The position numbers were made by a program, and so were the translations under genes. From positions 34,241-98,240 of the forward strand of contig CAVYWD010000007.1 of assembly GCA_963772225.1 (NCBI GenBank): a DNA stretch of 64,000 nt. Reading direction: 5' to 3'. This DNA comes from CAVYWD01 sp963772225. Lineage in GTDB: Bacteria > Myxococcota > Myxococcia > Myxococcales > UBA5297. The notes beneath the pieces were generated by a model, which made no database searches, was not told the origin of the DNA, and saw only the letters and a list, made by a program, of their open reading frames with translations. Shown here piece by piece: positions 1 to 10,099 of this stretch (the stretch's first letter is position 1; every line of letters begins with the position of its first letter).

Positions 1-580
1 GAACAGGTCGGCCTCGAAGCCCTCGATGTCTATCTTGGCGAGGAACGGGACCACCGGGGCCGCGCTGCCGGTGGCGGCGAGCCAGTCGAGCGCCAGGAGC
101 TGCGGCACCGTCACCGCCGGGACGCGCTGGCTTGCCCCCGCCGGCGCCCACTCGGTGGTGTGCGCCCAGGGCTCCGCTTGCGGATGGACGGACAGCTCCC
201 CCGCCCTCGACGCGACCGCCGCGTGCATCGGCACCAGCCGTCGAATCCTTCAGCCGCGCGACGTTCTGCTCGAGGAGGGCGAAGTTCTCGGCCTCAGGCT
301 CGACCGCCACCACCACCGCCGCCGGCCAGTTGAGCGAGAAGTAGGCGGTAGCGAAGCCGATGTTCGCCCCGAGGTCGAGCACCAGGGGCCGCTCGCCCCG
401 CGCCACGTGCGCCTGGTAGAGCGCCTGGAGCTCGCCGTGGCGTTTGGTTCGCTCCAGCGAGTATTCCTGAAGGGTGAAGATCTGCTTGATGAGCGCCTGG
501 TCGCTGGTGCCCGGGCGGAACAACAGCTCGCATTGCCTACCGGTGGACGTCGAGAGCGACAGCGTGGCGAGGTTTCCCAT
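1..580 (-). pseudogene. FkbM-family methyltransferase, frameshifted, cut by window edge
   Basis: Reading leftward from the ATG at 578-580 (GGAG about ten bases upstream), the protein has the SAM-binding start of FkbM methyltransferases: LVLDLGANIGFATAYFS (residues ~64-80), then VVVAVEPEAENFALLEQN. Near 230-260 the frame breaks. The rest of the family pattern continues in another frame (RRLVPMHAAVASRAG, then FLAKIDIEGFEADLF at the window edge), so one base has been gained or lost around 245. FkbM proteins methylate sugar or polyketide hydroxyls; the substrate here is unknown. The end of the gene lies outside the window. The family call is strong; whether the frameshift is real or an assembly indel is open. 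Confidence 0.72.
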
Positions 581-764
581 GGCGGCTCCGCAATGGAACC
601 TACCACTTGTCGCAGGCCGGCCGCGGCCAGTTGGAGCGGTCGCCAGACCAACCTGGCGCCCCGTGGATGGGTCATGGCCGAGCTCACGGAGGAACCATTG
701 TGCCGCTCCCGCCCCCAATCTCGGCCCCTTGAGATCGGTCCAAAGCCAAGAATCGCCGCCAATA

Positions 765-908
765 GTCCCTTCGCGAGGAAATCTTGCGCAGGATGGCAAA
801 GACTCCAGGCTTTAGACCCCGGGCCTTAAGGAACTGCAGTACCCGGAGCCTGGGGTCTTTCGTCTGGAGCCTACGGCAACCCTCATTGGTTCCGGCTCGG
901 CCGGTTTA
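765..908. repeat. Interspersed ~140 bp repeat, copy 1
   Basis: This non-coding block between the FkbM gene and the GH12 gene is nearly the same as 8732-8870: both begin CCCTTCGCGAGGAAATCTTG and end TTCCGGCTCGGCCGGTTTA. A diverged inverted copy lies at about 12134-12280. The rest of the 581-905 gap shows no gene. The repeat runs up to base 908, which suggests that the true stop of the neighbouring GH12 gene is at 931 and not inside the repeat. Confidence 0.8.
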
Positions 909-2051
909 GGGGGCGGCGGTGGGGCCCTGCTCAGTTCGCGGTGATGGTGAAGTCGTTGCAGGTGAAGTCGGTCGCGGTGCCACCGGTTCCGCTGATCTCG
1001 AAGCCGAACTGGACGGCGCCGATGGTGCCGTCGGGGATCCATCCTGGGTCATCGCCCACGTGAGGAGGGCCTTCAGGTCCACGGTGGCGGAAGTGGTGTT
1101 GGTCGTCCGCACGAAAGAGATGACGTTGCTCCCGCCGTTCTGGTGGTAGACGTTCCAGGTGTGGCCGCCCACGGTGATGTCGGTGGCGTTCGGGATCGGC
1201 TTGCCGGTCGAGTCCCACGCGGCGGCGATCGGCCCCACGTTGCCGTTGGTGTACATCCACACCATCACCTCGGTCGGCACCCAGAGATTATAGGTTGCCT
1301 CCCAGTCGCCGGAGCTCGGGACGGTGATGTCGAAGCCGCTGGAGAAGGCGGCGAGCGAGCCGATGGTGCGGCCGAGGTTGGTGAAGCCGCTGTTGGGGTA
1401 GGACTTCACTCCGCTCGTCGCCGGCTGGGTCGAGGTGACGGCGAAGTGGCTGCCGTTCCGCGCGGTGATGCACTGCGCCCCGGCCCCCGCGCCCCACAGG
1501 TCGTTGTAGACGGTCAAGTCGCCGGTGGTCCACTTGTCCCACTGCCCGCAGGCGATCCACGGCCCTTCACCCATCGCGCAGTCGATCTCGCTGCAGGCGC
1601 CGTCGAGGAGCCACTGGTAGTTGGTTCCGTTGTGGGTCTCGGGGTTGACCCCGAAGGCGTAGCCCTGGTTCGTGTAGAGCTTGCAATCGTACTCCACCCG
1701 CTGGCCGACGGTGTTGTAGACGACCTGCGAGTTCCACACTGGGGAGCCGGCGCAGGAGACCGCGCCGCCGTCCGCCCTGCCACCCGGCGCGCCGGCATCA
1801 CCGGAATTGGTGGAATCACCGGCATCGCCGCTGCCGTCGTCCACTGGGTTGCCGCCCGAGCGTCCGGCATCGGCCCCACCATCAGAAATTTCACCGTCGG
1901 CTCGCCCGCCGTCGGTCACCGCCCCGTCTGCTGGTCCGCCGTCCGCCTGTCTGCCATCTGGCCGAATTGGCTCGACCGCTCTGCCCCCGCAGTTGACCAG
2001 CAACAGGAAGGCGAAGGTTGACCATGCAAGTCCCAGTGCTCGGTTCGTCAT
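906..2051 (-). CDS. GH12-family glucanase lipoprotein, C-terminus frameshifted
   Basis: The first ~20 residues are a lipoprotein signal (AFLLLVNC, Cys ~21), followed by a low-complexity Asp/Gly/Ala-rich linker to ~residue 100 and then a glycoside hydrolase family 12 domain. Recognisable GH12 pieces are SYPNSGF, the nucleophile segment PTEVMVWMY and GGHTWNVYHQNGGSNVISF. After AMTQD (near base 1042) the open frame turns into low-complexity sequence ending at 906. One frame over, the proper GH12 end is found: WIPDGTIGAVQFGFEISGTGG, stopping at 931. The acid/base Glu is in that second part, so the frameshift, if real, kills the enzyme. The family acts on beta-1,4-glucans; the linker and lipid anchor suggest display on the outer membrane. 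Confidence 0.75.
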   Translation of the reverse strand: MTNRALGLAWSTFAFLLLVNCGGRAVEPIRPDGRQADGGPADGAVTDGGRADGEISDGGADAGRSGGNPVDDGSGDAGDSTNSGDAGAPGGRADGGAVSCAGSPVWNSQVVYNTVGQRVEYDCKLYTNQGYAFGVNPETHNGTNYQWLLDGACSEIDCAMGEGPWIACGQWDKWTTGDLTVYNDLWGAGAGAQCITARNGSHFAVTSTQPATSGVKSYPNSGFTNLGRTIGSLAAFSSGFDITVPSSGDWEATYNLWVPTEVMVWMYTNGNVGPIAAAWDSTGKPIPNATDITVGGHTWNVYHQNGGSNVISFVRTTNTTSATVDLKALLTWAMTQDGSPTAPSAPSSSASRSAEPVAPRPTSPATTSPSPRTEQGPTAAP

Positions 2052-2214
2052 CGCCGATGAAAGAGGCCGGAGCGGCCAAACCGGGGCACCCGCTCTTCTC
2101 GCCGGGCGATCGGCGACGACTCAGGGGCTCAGGTAGAAGGGGTTCGCTCGCCGCGCGAGGGCCCCAGTCCCGACCGGCGCCCCAGCGCGAAGCGCCCCTC
2201 GAGGGGGAAGTGCG

Positions 2215-3126
2215 TCAGCGCGCGCCGAGGTGGCGCGAGAGGAACGCGAGCTGATCGCCGACCGACCGCTCGAAGGCCGCGCCCAGGTACACGTCGAAGT
2301 GGCCGACGTCGTAGCGGACCACGGTCGCCCGGGCGCCGGCGCGGCGCGCCGCACGCTCGGCCGCGGCGGGGGGCGCCACCGAGTCGCGGGCGCTGATCTG
2401 GATCAGGATAGGGCAAGGCAGGCGATGGGCGTAGCGGTACGGCCGGTAGAGCGGCAGCTCCAGCGCCACCCGCGCGCAGACCTCGTTCACGGGGTTCGGC
2501 CCGGCGATCGCCTCGTAGCCCGGGGCGGCGTCGGGCGTCGTCATGGCCGCGAGCGAGCCGGGAGGGCCGACCATGGGAAAGCGCCGAGGACTTCGCTTAA
2601 GGCGGCTGACGACGAGGTCCGCGAGCCCGAGGCCGGCGGCGCGCGCGAGCAGGCCGTAGCCCGCGTAGCGAGCGGTGCTTCGGACGGCGGCGAGGCCGTC
2701 CATCATCGGCACCTGCGAGACGACGGCGGCGACGCGGCCGTCGCGCGCCCCGGCGACGACGACGTGGCCGCCGGCGAAGGACGTCCCCCAGAGCGCGATG
2801 CGCGAGGCGTCGACGCCGCGCAATCCGCGCGCGAATGCGATGGCCGCCCGCCAATCCTCGAGCTGCATGCGGACCGAGAGGAGCTGGCGCGGCTCCCCTT
2901 CGCTGTCGCCGAAGCCGCGGTAGTCGAAGACCAGGGCATGGAATCCGCTCGAGGCGATTCGCTCGGCGAAGGGCGCCAGGTGGTCGGCGCGCGTGCCGCC
3001 GAAGCCGTGCGCCATGACCACGCACGGGCGCTCGCCCTCGCCACCGCGGTAAAACCACGCGGCACAGCGGGCGCCGCCGCTCGGGAATCGAAGGTCCTCT
3101 CGCATGGAGCGGATGATATGGCGCAA
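2215..3126 (-). CDS. Alpha/beta hydrolase
   Basis: A 303 aa serine hydrolase of the alpha/beta fold. Seen are the oxyanion segment VVMAHGFGGTRADH (~residues 37-50), FDYRGFGDSEGE, the nucleophile elbow ALWGTSFAGGH (Ser at ~115) and a late DVGHFDVY that supplies the catalytic His. SARDSVAPP probably holds the acid. There is no signal peptide, so it is cytoplasmic. An alternative start is the second Met (MREDLRF, seven codons in). The substrate cannot be told; dienelactone-hydrolase-like or CocE/acyl-peptidase-like esterases look similar. It follows the DUF3857 gene by about 70 bp on the same strand and may be read with it. Confidence 0.85.
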   Translation of the reverse strand: MRHIIRSMREDLRFPSGGARCAAWFYRGGEGERPCVVMAHGFGGTRADHLAPFAERIASSGFHALVFDYRGFGDSEGEPRQLLSVRMQLEDWRAAIAFARGLRGVDASRIALWGTSFAGGHVVVAGARDGRVAAVVSQVPMMDGLAAVRSTARYAGYGLLARAAGLGLADLVVSRLKRSPRRFPMVGPPGSLAAMTTPDAAPGYEAIAGPNPVNEVCARVALELPLYRPYRYAHRLPCPILIQISARDSVAPPAAAERAARRAGARATVVRYDVGHFDVYLGAAFERSVGDQLAFLSRHLGAR

Positions 3127-3195
3127 GCGGCGGATGGCTGAAGAAACCCAAGAAGGGCAAGGGAAGGGCGCATTACGCTCGCGCCCTCGCGCCCT

Positions 3196-6100
3196 CTAAC
3201 GCGCCGGCGGCACTTCGGGCGGCGCGACCTTCGGAGCCGGCGGCGCCGCCGGCCGCTCGAAGACCCACTCCCGCGCCTGCGCCTTGTCCACGCTGGACAC
3301 GAAGTCGCCGAACGCCCCGTACTCGTCCGGGGCGATGCGCGCCATCTTCACCTCGAGCTGCTCCTGGAGGACCAACTTCCCCGGCTCTTTCTGCTCCGAG
3401 CGCTCGTAGCGGCCGAAGGGCGTGTCCAGCCGCACCGCGAGCGGCGCCCCAGCGAGCGCCATGCCCTCCGGCAGGGCGATCTGCGCCACCAGTTGCAGCT
3501 TCTCGGGGCCCGGCACCAGGAGCGGCGTCTTGCGCTCGAAGAGCGCGAGGAAGCGCCGCGCGAGGTTCGCCGGGTAGAGGCCGTTGCTCGCCAAGAGCCG
3601 CTCGCCTTCCGCGCGCGCGAAGCCCGGCGCCTTGAACTGGTAGCGGATGGCCACCGGCGCGCCCGGCTCGTCCTTCTCGTCGATGGAGAAGTTCGAGAGC
3701 GCAGCGCTGTCGAAGGTGCGCGCGATGGCCGCCTCGATGGCCTGGCGTCGCTGGTCCTGGCTCAGCCGCTCGAGCCCCGCCTTCAGGTACGCCGCCTCGA
3801 GGCCCTGGTACTTCTCCTCGCCTTCGCCCGACAGCGTCCCGTCTGCCGAGAGCCCCAAGCGCAGCGAGACCTCTTTGCCTTCGGCCGCGCCGCTGCCCGG
3901 CGCGATGAAGCGCTGCGTCCGCTCGCCGACTTCCGGGAGCAGGACCGCGCTCATCCCCTCGGCCTGCGGGGAGATGCGCCCGAAGGGCGCGAAGCGCAGC
4001 GCCGGCGCCGCCAGCACGGGCCCGCCGGGCAGGAGGATCTGCAGGGCGGCGTAGCCGTACAGGTCGGCCAGCGCGAATCGATAGGGCGAAGGGTCCGCCG
4101 TGAACGGGCGCACCAGCGCGATTCGCGAGGCGATGCCCAAAGCCTTCAGCGCCGACTTGAGCAGCATCAGCCGGCTGCCGCGGCCCTGCGCCAACGTCGC
4201 CGCCGCGCGGGTGGTGAGCGGCCCTTCGGCGCCTTTGACCTCCTCCATGACCTTGGCGTAGACGGCCGCGGCCGCGGCGGCGCCGGTCAGCCCATGCGCC
4301 GCGGCGCGGGCGAAGGCGGCCACCTCCGCGGTGGGCCTCGACTTCTCCAGCAGGAAGTCGCCGATGCTCGCCATGGCCTCGTCGAGCCCGGCGCCGGCTC
4401 CGACCTGCGCGAAGGGCAGCACTTCCTCGAGGGGCGGCCCCGACGGCTCGCGCACGAAGGTGGGGACGTCGCGCGCCTCGAAGTGGACCCGCTCCATTCC
4501 GCCGGCTTCGGTGACGCCGTTGCGCGGCCCCGCCGGCGCGACCCGGTGCGGGTCGACCTCCAGCCCCAGCCCCTTGGGCGCGCGCACGTCGTAGACCGAC
4601 CGAAACAGCTGCCCGTCGGCGATGCGGAAGTAGAACTTGGGCGCCGCGAACCCGGGCGTCGCCGCCCCGCGCGCGCCGGTGCTCGTCAGGTACTCGTACT
4701 CGACGACGTCTCCCACCTCCACGCCCGGCAGCGAGGCCGAGTCCTTGCCTCCGATGGGCTCCGGCTCGAGGACCCGCCCGTCCTTCTTGAGCGTGCGCAG
4801 CGAGAGGACCTCCGCGCCCGCCGGCACGTGCACCTCGGCCAGCATGGAGACTCCGCGCTGGTCGAGCACCTTGGCCACCACGTGCGTGCGCTCGGTGGTG
4901 CTGCCGTCGGGGTAGGCCTCCAGGGCGGAGGCGTCCAGGACGTAAACCCCCGGCGCCGACTCCGCCGGCTTTTGCGTCTCGTACTCGGCGAGCGCCTTCT
5001 CGCCGTCTTCCTTTGCGTCGTCGAGGACGTCGCCGCCTTGGGCGAACGCGAGCGCGCGGCGCAGGTGGAGGTCGGAGCCGTCCAGGGCGAGCGCGGCCTC
5101 GTTCTCCGCGCGCGCGCCCTGGGCGTCGCCCGCCTGCTCCAGCGCGCGGGCCCGGCTCTTGCGGAACGACGCGCTCTGCGGCCAGGCGCGCTCCAGCGCC
5201 TGGAACAGCGCCGCCGACTCGAGCGGCCGGCCCAGCGCCTCGGCCAGGGCGGCCTGCGCGACCGGGGAGCTGCGGGTCCAGGGGGAACTCCTGGGCGAGC
5301 CTGGCGAGCCGGGCGAGCGCCCCTTCGAGGTCGCCGCGCAGCTTGAGGTGGTCGGCGAGCCGCCGGCTCCCGCCGGGGCAGAGGGCGAGCGCCTGGACGA
5401 GCGCGTCGGAGGCCGCCGCCGCGTCGGCGCGCCGCGAGAGGTCGTAGCGGACGTCCAGCGCGTCGCACAGCCCGGGCTCCAGGGCCAGCGCGTCCCGCGC
5501 CCGGTCGTCCGCCAGGGAATCCACGCCGCGCGCCTGCGCGAGCCGCATCCGGCTCAAGAGCGGCCGCCACGACGCCTTCGACGCCGCGGCGCTGGCCTGG
5601 TCGAGAAGCTCCTCGGCCTCGTCGAGCCGGCTCTCGCTGCGCGCGTAGACCGACAGGCGCTGGAGCACGGACGCCTCGCGCGGGTCGAGCTTGAGCGCCT
5701 CTTCGAAGAGGCTCTTCGCCCGCCCCTTGCCGCTGCGCGGCGGCAGCGAGCGATCGAACGCCTCCGCCTCGGCCCTGAGGATAAGGAGCGCGGCCGAGGG
5801 CCGCTGCTCGGCCGCGGCGACGGCGAGCGCCTTCGCGCCCTGGTCGTCGCGCTCGAGCGCGTCGCGGACGGCGATGAGCGCCGCGAGCAGGGCGCCGGAC
5901 TCGGGACGGAGCGCCGATTCGAGCGCCGCGGCGGTGGGCCAGGCGCTCTTCGGTGCCGAAAACGCGGGGGCCGCGCCCAAGAAAGCTCCCTGAGCGGGCG
6001 CGAAGGAGAGCCGAGCTGGGCGGCCGTCGGCGCGCGAGAGGGCCACCGTCACGTCGCCGCGCTCGCCGCCGCGGGCGAGCTTCACCAAAAGCCGGTGCTT

Positions 6101-6994
6101 GCCCGGGGCGAGCAAGACCTCGGCGGCCGCCTCGTCGGGAAGGTAGGCGTCGAAGTCCCGCCGCTCGAACGCCGCGGCGCCGTCGACGAAGACCTTGAAC
6201 GCCCCCTTGCTCGAGGCGCGCAGCAAGTAGGCGCCCTTCTCCTGCACCGCGACGTCTGACGCCAGATAGTAGAGGTCGGCGGTGCCGGGCTCGGCGTAGA
6301 GCGCGTAGTGTCCGTCGTAGGCGACCGCGGCGCGCGGGGCGATAGGGCCGAGCGCGCCGGCGTCGCCCTGGCCCGCGGAGCCCGACTCGGGCGGGAAGGG
6401 CTTGTCCCATTCGAGGACGTGGAAGCGCGAGTACGGGCCCAGGAGGGCGGCGGAGGAGACCAGCCCGGCATCGGCGAGCAGCGCCCGCGCGCCGGCGTCA
6501 TCGCCGCGGTTGCGGCGCGCCAGCGAGGCGGCGGTCCGCAGGAGGAAGGCGGCCTCGCCGTCGGCGCCGGCGGCCAGGGCCTGCAGCGCCTTTGCCTCGA
6601 TGGCGGCGTCGATGCGCGGCGACTCCCCGGCCCCGGCGATGGCGATCCGCGCGCCCACCGCGCAGAGCGGGTGGTGTGGCGCGAGCTCGCAGAGCTTCAG
6701 GGCCGACAGGATGCGCTCGCGGGTGTCGAGCGAGCGGCGGGCGAGCTCGCAGCGCCCGTACGCGGCGAAGAGGTCCTCGGGCCCGGGCCCGGCGGGGGCG
6801 AAGAGCGCCGCCGCGGCGTCGGGCTTGGAGTCGGCGAGGTAGGCGGAGAAGCCGGCGAGGGCCCGCTCGCGGGGCGTCGCCTTTCCAGCGCGCACGGCTT
6901 GCGCGCCGGCCTCGAGGGGCGATGGGCCCGCCCGCCCGAGACAGCCGGCGAGCGCGAGAACGGCGAGAGGGAAGAAGGAGATTTTGGCGTCCAC
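3196..6994 (-). pseudogene. DUF3857/TPR lipoprotein, single-base frameshift near 5275
   Basis: The gene starts at a GTG (6992-6994) with a lipoprotein signal (AVLALAGC). About 550 residues of TPR-like helical repeats follow. Near 5275 a CCCC run appears one base too long; removing one base joins the TPR half to a second half with a DUF3857 domain (LAEVHVPAGAEVLSLRTLKKDG, VEVGDVVEYEYL) and a transglutaminase-like core. The restored product would be ~1265 aa. In the transglutaminase core the usual Cys position reads GRGSRLMLLKSAL, without Cys, so this half looks like a non-catalytic fold. Such proteins are periplasmic or outer-membrane lipoproteins of unknown function. Without the correction it would be expressed as two pieces. 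Confidence 0.75.
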
Positions 6995-7156
6995 ACGCGA
7001 GGTTGTACCACGTGAGGCGAGCGGCACTGCAGGGCCGGCCAGGGACCTGACCGGGCGGCCGCTTTGCCCAAGAGGCGCGCTCCGGGGCATTTGGGCGCCA
7101 CGCGCGGCTTGCGTATCGCTGGCACGCGCGGCACACATCGCCTACAACCTCGCGTG
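6994..7156. promoter_or_regulatory. Divergent promoter region with the same 14-mer facing each way
   Basis: TACAACCTCGCGTG occurs at 7143-7156 on the plus strand and again, inverted, at 6994-7007. TACAAC fits a -10 hexamer. On the plus side it lies about 40 bases before the ATG at 7188, which has an AGGAG site at 7177-7181. On the minus side the motif overlaps the GTG start of the DUF3857 lipoprotein, so that transcript would be almost leaderless. The promoter role is inferred from position. Confidence 0.45.
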
Positions 7157-7187
7157 CGGGGCGAAGACACCTTTTCAGGAGCGGACC

Positions 7188-7631
7188 ATGGCGGATGAGC
7201 TGAGAGGCTTGGAAGGACTGAAGGTCGACGCGAAGAGCCTCTATCGAGAGGAGACGTTCACCGACCTGCGGGTGGCCACCGTGCGAAGGCTGTCCCCCGT
7301 GATGCCCGACGGCCAGCCGGACCTGGGGCGCAAGACGCTCTACCTGGGCAGGACAGACGTGATGACGCCAGGCGGCGTCCTGCCGATCGAATGCGAGATC
7401 GACGCTGTCTCCCTGGAGGACGCGATGCAGAAGTTCCCGGCGGCGGTGCAAAAGGCCGTCGAGGAGATGGTCGCCGAGGCCCGTGAGCTCCAGCGGCAGC
7501 AGTCGTCCCGCCTGGTCGTGCCGGGCGCCGGCGGTCTCGGCGGCCTGGGCGGGCCCGGCGGCCTCGGCGGCGCCGGCGGATTGGGCGGCCTGGGCGGGCT
7601 GGGAGGCAAGGGCGGGATCGGCCGGCCGTAG
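7188..7631 (+). CDS. Small protein with glycine-rich repeat tail, function unknown
   Basis: A 147 aa protein starting at ATG 7188 behind a clear AGGAG site. Residues 1-110 are a compact soluble domain (KVDAKSLYREETFTDLRVATVRRLSPV, then a helix PAAVQKAVEEMVAEARELQRQQ). Residues 113-147 are a tail of GGLGG and GGPGG repeats ending in KGGIGRP. There is no signal peptide or membrane segment. I do not recognise the family. A charged helical domain with a flexible Gly/Leu tail could be for self-association, but that is a guess. It is divergently transcribed from the DUF3857 gene. Confidence 0.75.
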   Translation: MADELRGLEGLKVDAKSLYREETFTDLRVATVRRLSPVMPDGQPDLGRKTLYLGRTDVMTPGGVLPIECEIDAVSLEDAMQKFPAAVQKAVEEMVAEARELQRQQSSRLVVPGAGGLGGLGGPGGLGGAGGLGGLGGLGGKGGIGRP

Positions 7632-7733
7632 GGGCCGAAAGGTTTCAGCCCGCTCGCGGCGCGCCAGTGGGAAGGCTTGGCGCCGCCTCGCTCGAGCGAG
7701 CGGGCGCCACGGCGGCCTTAAGCCGGGGCGCCC

Positions 7734-8642
7734 TCACGCCGAGCGCGAGAGGAACGCGCGCGGCGCTTGGGCTCCATGGAGCTCGGCGACGATCCGCGCG
7801 ACCTCGGTCCGCGACACCTTGGCTCCGGCGCCGTCTCGCTCCACCGCGTCGAGCGTCGACCACGCGAGCCGGATGGGGAGCGCGGCGAACGACCAGAGCC
7901 CCTTCGAGGCGCCGGCGTCGAAGAGGGCCGAGGTGAAGCCGGTGGCCTCTTTCAGGTCGGCGCGCGCCAGGGCCAGGACGTCGCCGCGCGGGACTGCCGG
8001 CGGGAGATAGAGGCGGCCCTCAGCGGCGTCCGCGTCGGCGTCCTTGAGGATGTTCGTGAGCTGGAGCCCCTCGCCGAAGAGCCGCGCGGCGGAGCGCAGC
8101 CGCGGGGCGATGGCCTGGAGCGCCGGCTCGGCGAGCAGAAAGAGCTCGGTCAACAGCTCGCCCACCAGGCCCGCCACGAAATAGCAATAGCGGCGCAGGT
8201 CCGGCAGGTCGCGCAGCGCGAGCCTGCCCTGGGGGTCCAGGCGCTCCACCGTAGTCGCCATGCCCTCGATGGTCATGCGCGAATAGCCGGCGATGACGCC
8301 CCGAGCGGCGGGCGCGAGCGCGTTGAACGCGGCCAGCACCTGCGGCGACTGATCGAGCAGGCGCAGGTAGCCCTTCTGCGGCGTCGGCGGATCTGCCATG
8401 GCCCGCGCTCGGAAGGTCTCGACCTCCTCCGCGGCGCCGGGGTCGGCGACGAGGCGGGCGAAGGCCATGAGCTCCTCGATGCGGCGTTCGGCGCTCCAGC
8501 GCTCGGCGTCCTCGAGGGTGTCGGCGATGCGCAGGATCAGGTAGGCGAGGGTCGCCTGGGTCCGCGTGGGCTCGCTCAAGAGCGGGATGTTCAGCGCGAA
8601 GGTGCGCGATGAGGCGACGAGCAGCTCGAAGAGGTCGGCCAT
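7734..8642 (-). CDS. Squalene/phytoene synthase family protein
   Basis: A 302 aa trans-isoprenyl diphosphate synthase of the head-to-head type. The start has SSRTFALNIPLL, the first Asp-rich motif is LRIADTLED (~residues 36-44), the middle shows YCYFVAGLVGELLTELF and the second Asp-rich motif is GLQLTNILKDADADAAEGRLYLP. Both Mg/diphosphate-binding motifs are intact, so it should condense two farnesyl- or geranylgeranyl-diphosphates. No carotenoid or hopanoid partner genes are beside it, so the exact product (squalene, presqualene diphosphate or phytoene) cannot be assigned. Confidence 0.9.
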   Translation of the reverse strand: MADLFELLVASSRTFALNIPLLSEPTRTQATLAYLILRIADTLEDAERWSAERRIEELMAFARLVADPGAAEEVETFRARAMADPPTPQKGYLRLLDQSPQVLAAFNALAPAARGVIAGYSRMTIEGMATTVERLDPQGRLALRDLPDLRRYCYFVAGLVGELLTELFLLAEPALQAIAPRLRSAARLFGEGLQLTNILKDADADAAEGRLYLPPAVPRGDVLALARADLKEATGFTSALFDAGASKGLWSFAALPIRLAWSTLDAVERDGAGAKVSRTEVARIVAELHGAQAPRAFLSRSA

Positions 8643-8731
8643 TCTGGGGGCAGGCTAGCGTAAAGCGCGCCCGCCTGGCCACGGAAGTCGAGCGCCTTCA
8701 AACGGGTCGGCGATGGGTTCCGGTCCCAGTG

Positions 8732-8870
8732 AGTCCCTTCGCGAGGAAATCTTGCGCAGGATGGCAAAGACTCCAGGCTTCAGACCCCGGGCCCCAGGAA
8801 CTGCAGTGCCTGGAGCCTGGGGTCTGGAGCCCAAGGCAACCCTCATGGGTTCCGGCTCGGCCGGTTTAGG
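8732..8870. repeat. Interspersed ~140 bp repeat, copy 2
   Basis: Near-identical to 765-908 in the same orientation. It lies in the gap upstream of the squalene/phytoene synthase gene and beyond the end of hemW. A short direct repeat CGATGGGTTCC stands on either side (8711-8721 and 8875-8885). It might be a trace of insertion, although the repeats are not flush with the element. No coding sequence was seen in 8643-8935. Confidence 0.8.
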
Positions 8871-8935
8871 TCAGCGATGGGTTCCTGATCGCCCAAGCCT
8901 CCCGTGGCCTTTGGCGCCTGCGCGCGGGCCCTTCG

Positions 8936-10099
8936 CTACACCAGCTCGACGGCCACTGCGGTGTGAAAATCCAGGCCGCGGTCGGTGAGCGCGAGCCGCT
9001 CCCCGCGCCAGTGGGCGAGGCCGCGCTCGACGAGAGAGCCCGCCGCCTTCAGAGCGGGGCCTGGGTCCGCGCCGAGCTCGGCGGCGGCCTCGCGCACCGG
9101 CACGCCGTCGGTCATCCGCAGCCCCAGGGCCAGCCGCTCGCGGAAGAGGTCCGCGCCGGTGAGCTCCTCGCTGGACGCCTCCGGGAGCTCCCCGCGCTCC
9201 ACGCTCGCCAGGTACCGCTCGGGCGAGCGGTGGTTCGACCAACGCCGGCCGCCGCGCCGGGGCTCGCGCGGGTCGCTCAGGGAGAAGCCGCTGGCTCCGC
9301 AGCCCAGGCCCAGGTACTCGCCGCCCGTCCAGTAGAGCGCGTTGTGGCGCGCCTCCTGGCCCGGGCGGGCGTAGTTCGAGATCTCGTACCGGCGATAGCC
9401 CGCCCGCTCGAGGGCCGCGCGCGCCGCGTTGCCCATCTCCCATTGGAGGTCGTCGTCGGGGACCGACGCCCGTCCTTCGCGCACGGCGGCGGCCAAGGGC
9501 ACGTCCTCGGCCAGGTGGTCCAGCGTCAGCGCGTAGCAGGACAGGTGCTCCGGCGAGAGCTCGGCGGCCCGCCGCGCGTCGTCTTCCGCCATGGCCAGCG
9601 TCTGGCCCGGCGCGCCGTAGATGAGGTCCAGCGCCACGCTGGGAAAGCCCGCCGCGCGCGCCGCCTGGAATGCGGCGATGGCCTCGCTGGCGCCGTGGGC
9701 GCGGCCCAGCCGGCGCAGCGTCTGGCCGTCGAAGGATTGCACGCCCAGGGAGAGGCGGTTGAAGCCCAGGGCGCGGAAGGCCGCGAAGCGCGCCGCGTCG
9801 GAGGCGCCCGGGTTCGCCTCGAGCGTGAGCTCGGCGCCCGCCAAGAACGGGATGTCTCGGCGAACCGCATCCATCGCCCGCGCGAGCGCCGCGGGCTCGA
9901 AGAGCGAGGGCGTGCCGCCGCCCAGGTAGAGCGACGTCGCCGCTCGCCCCAGATGGGAGGGCGCGCGCAGGCGGAGCTCGGCGGCCAGGGCGCGCGCGTA
10001 CCGCTCGCTCGGGATCTGCGGCGCCGCGACCGAGGCGAAGTCGCAGTAAGGGCACTTCGAGAGGCAGTAGGGGAAATGGAGGTAGACGCCGAAGGACAT
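8936..10099 (-). CDS. hemW: Radical SAM heme chaperone HemW
   Basis: A 387 aa radical SAM protein with the 4Fe-4S motif YCLSKCPYCDF (Cys12, Cys16, Cys19). The HemN-type signature YLGGGTPSLF and TLEANPG, then RLSLGVQSFDGQTLRRLGRAH, follow, with a C-terminal winged-helix HemW tail. HemW proteins resemble oxygen-independent coproporphyrinogen III oxidase but lack its activity and transfer heme to respiratory targets. The short N-terminus (CxxxCxxC starting at residue 12, with no extra N-terminal Cys region) favours HemW over HemN. It is divergent from the lipoprotein gene at 10283. Confidence 0.9.
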   Translation of the reverse strand: MSFGVYLHFPYCLSKCPYCDFASVAAPQIPSERYARALAAELRLRAPSHLGRAATSLYLGGGTPSLFEPAALARAMDAVRRDIPFLAGAELTLEANPGASDAARFAAFRALGFNRLSLGVQSFDGQTLRRLGRAHGASEAIAAFQAARAAGFPSVALDLIYGAPGQTLAMAEDDARRAAELSPEHLSCYALTLDHLAEDVPLAAAVREGRASVPDDDLQWEMGNAARAALERAGYRRYEISNYARPGQEARHNALYWTGGEYLGLGCGASGFSLSDPREPRRGGRRWSNHRSPERYLASVERGELPEASSEELTGADLFRERLALGLRMTDGVPVREAAAELGADPGPALKAAGSLVERGLAHWRGERLALTDRGLDFHTAVAVELV

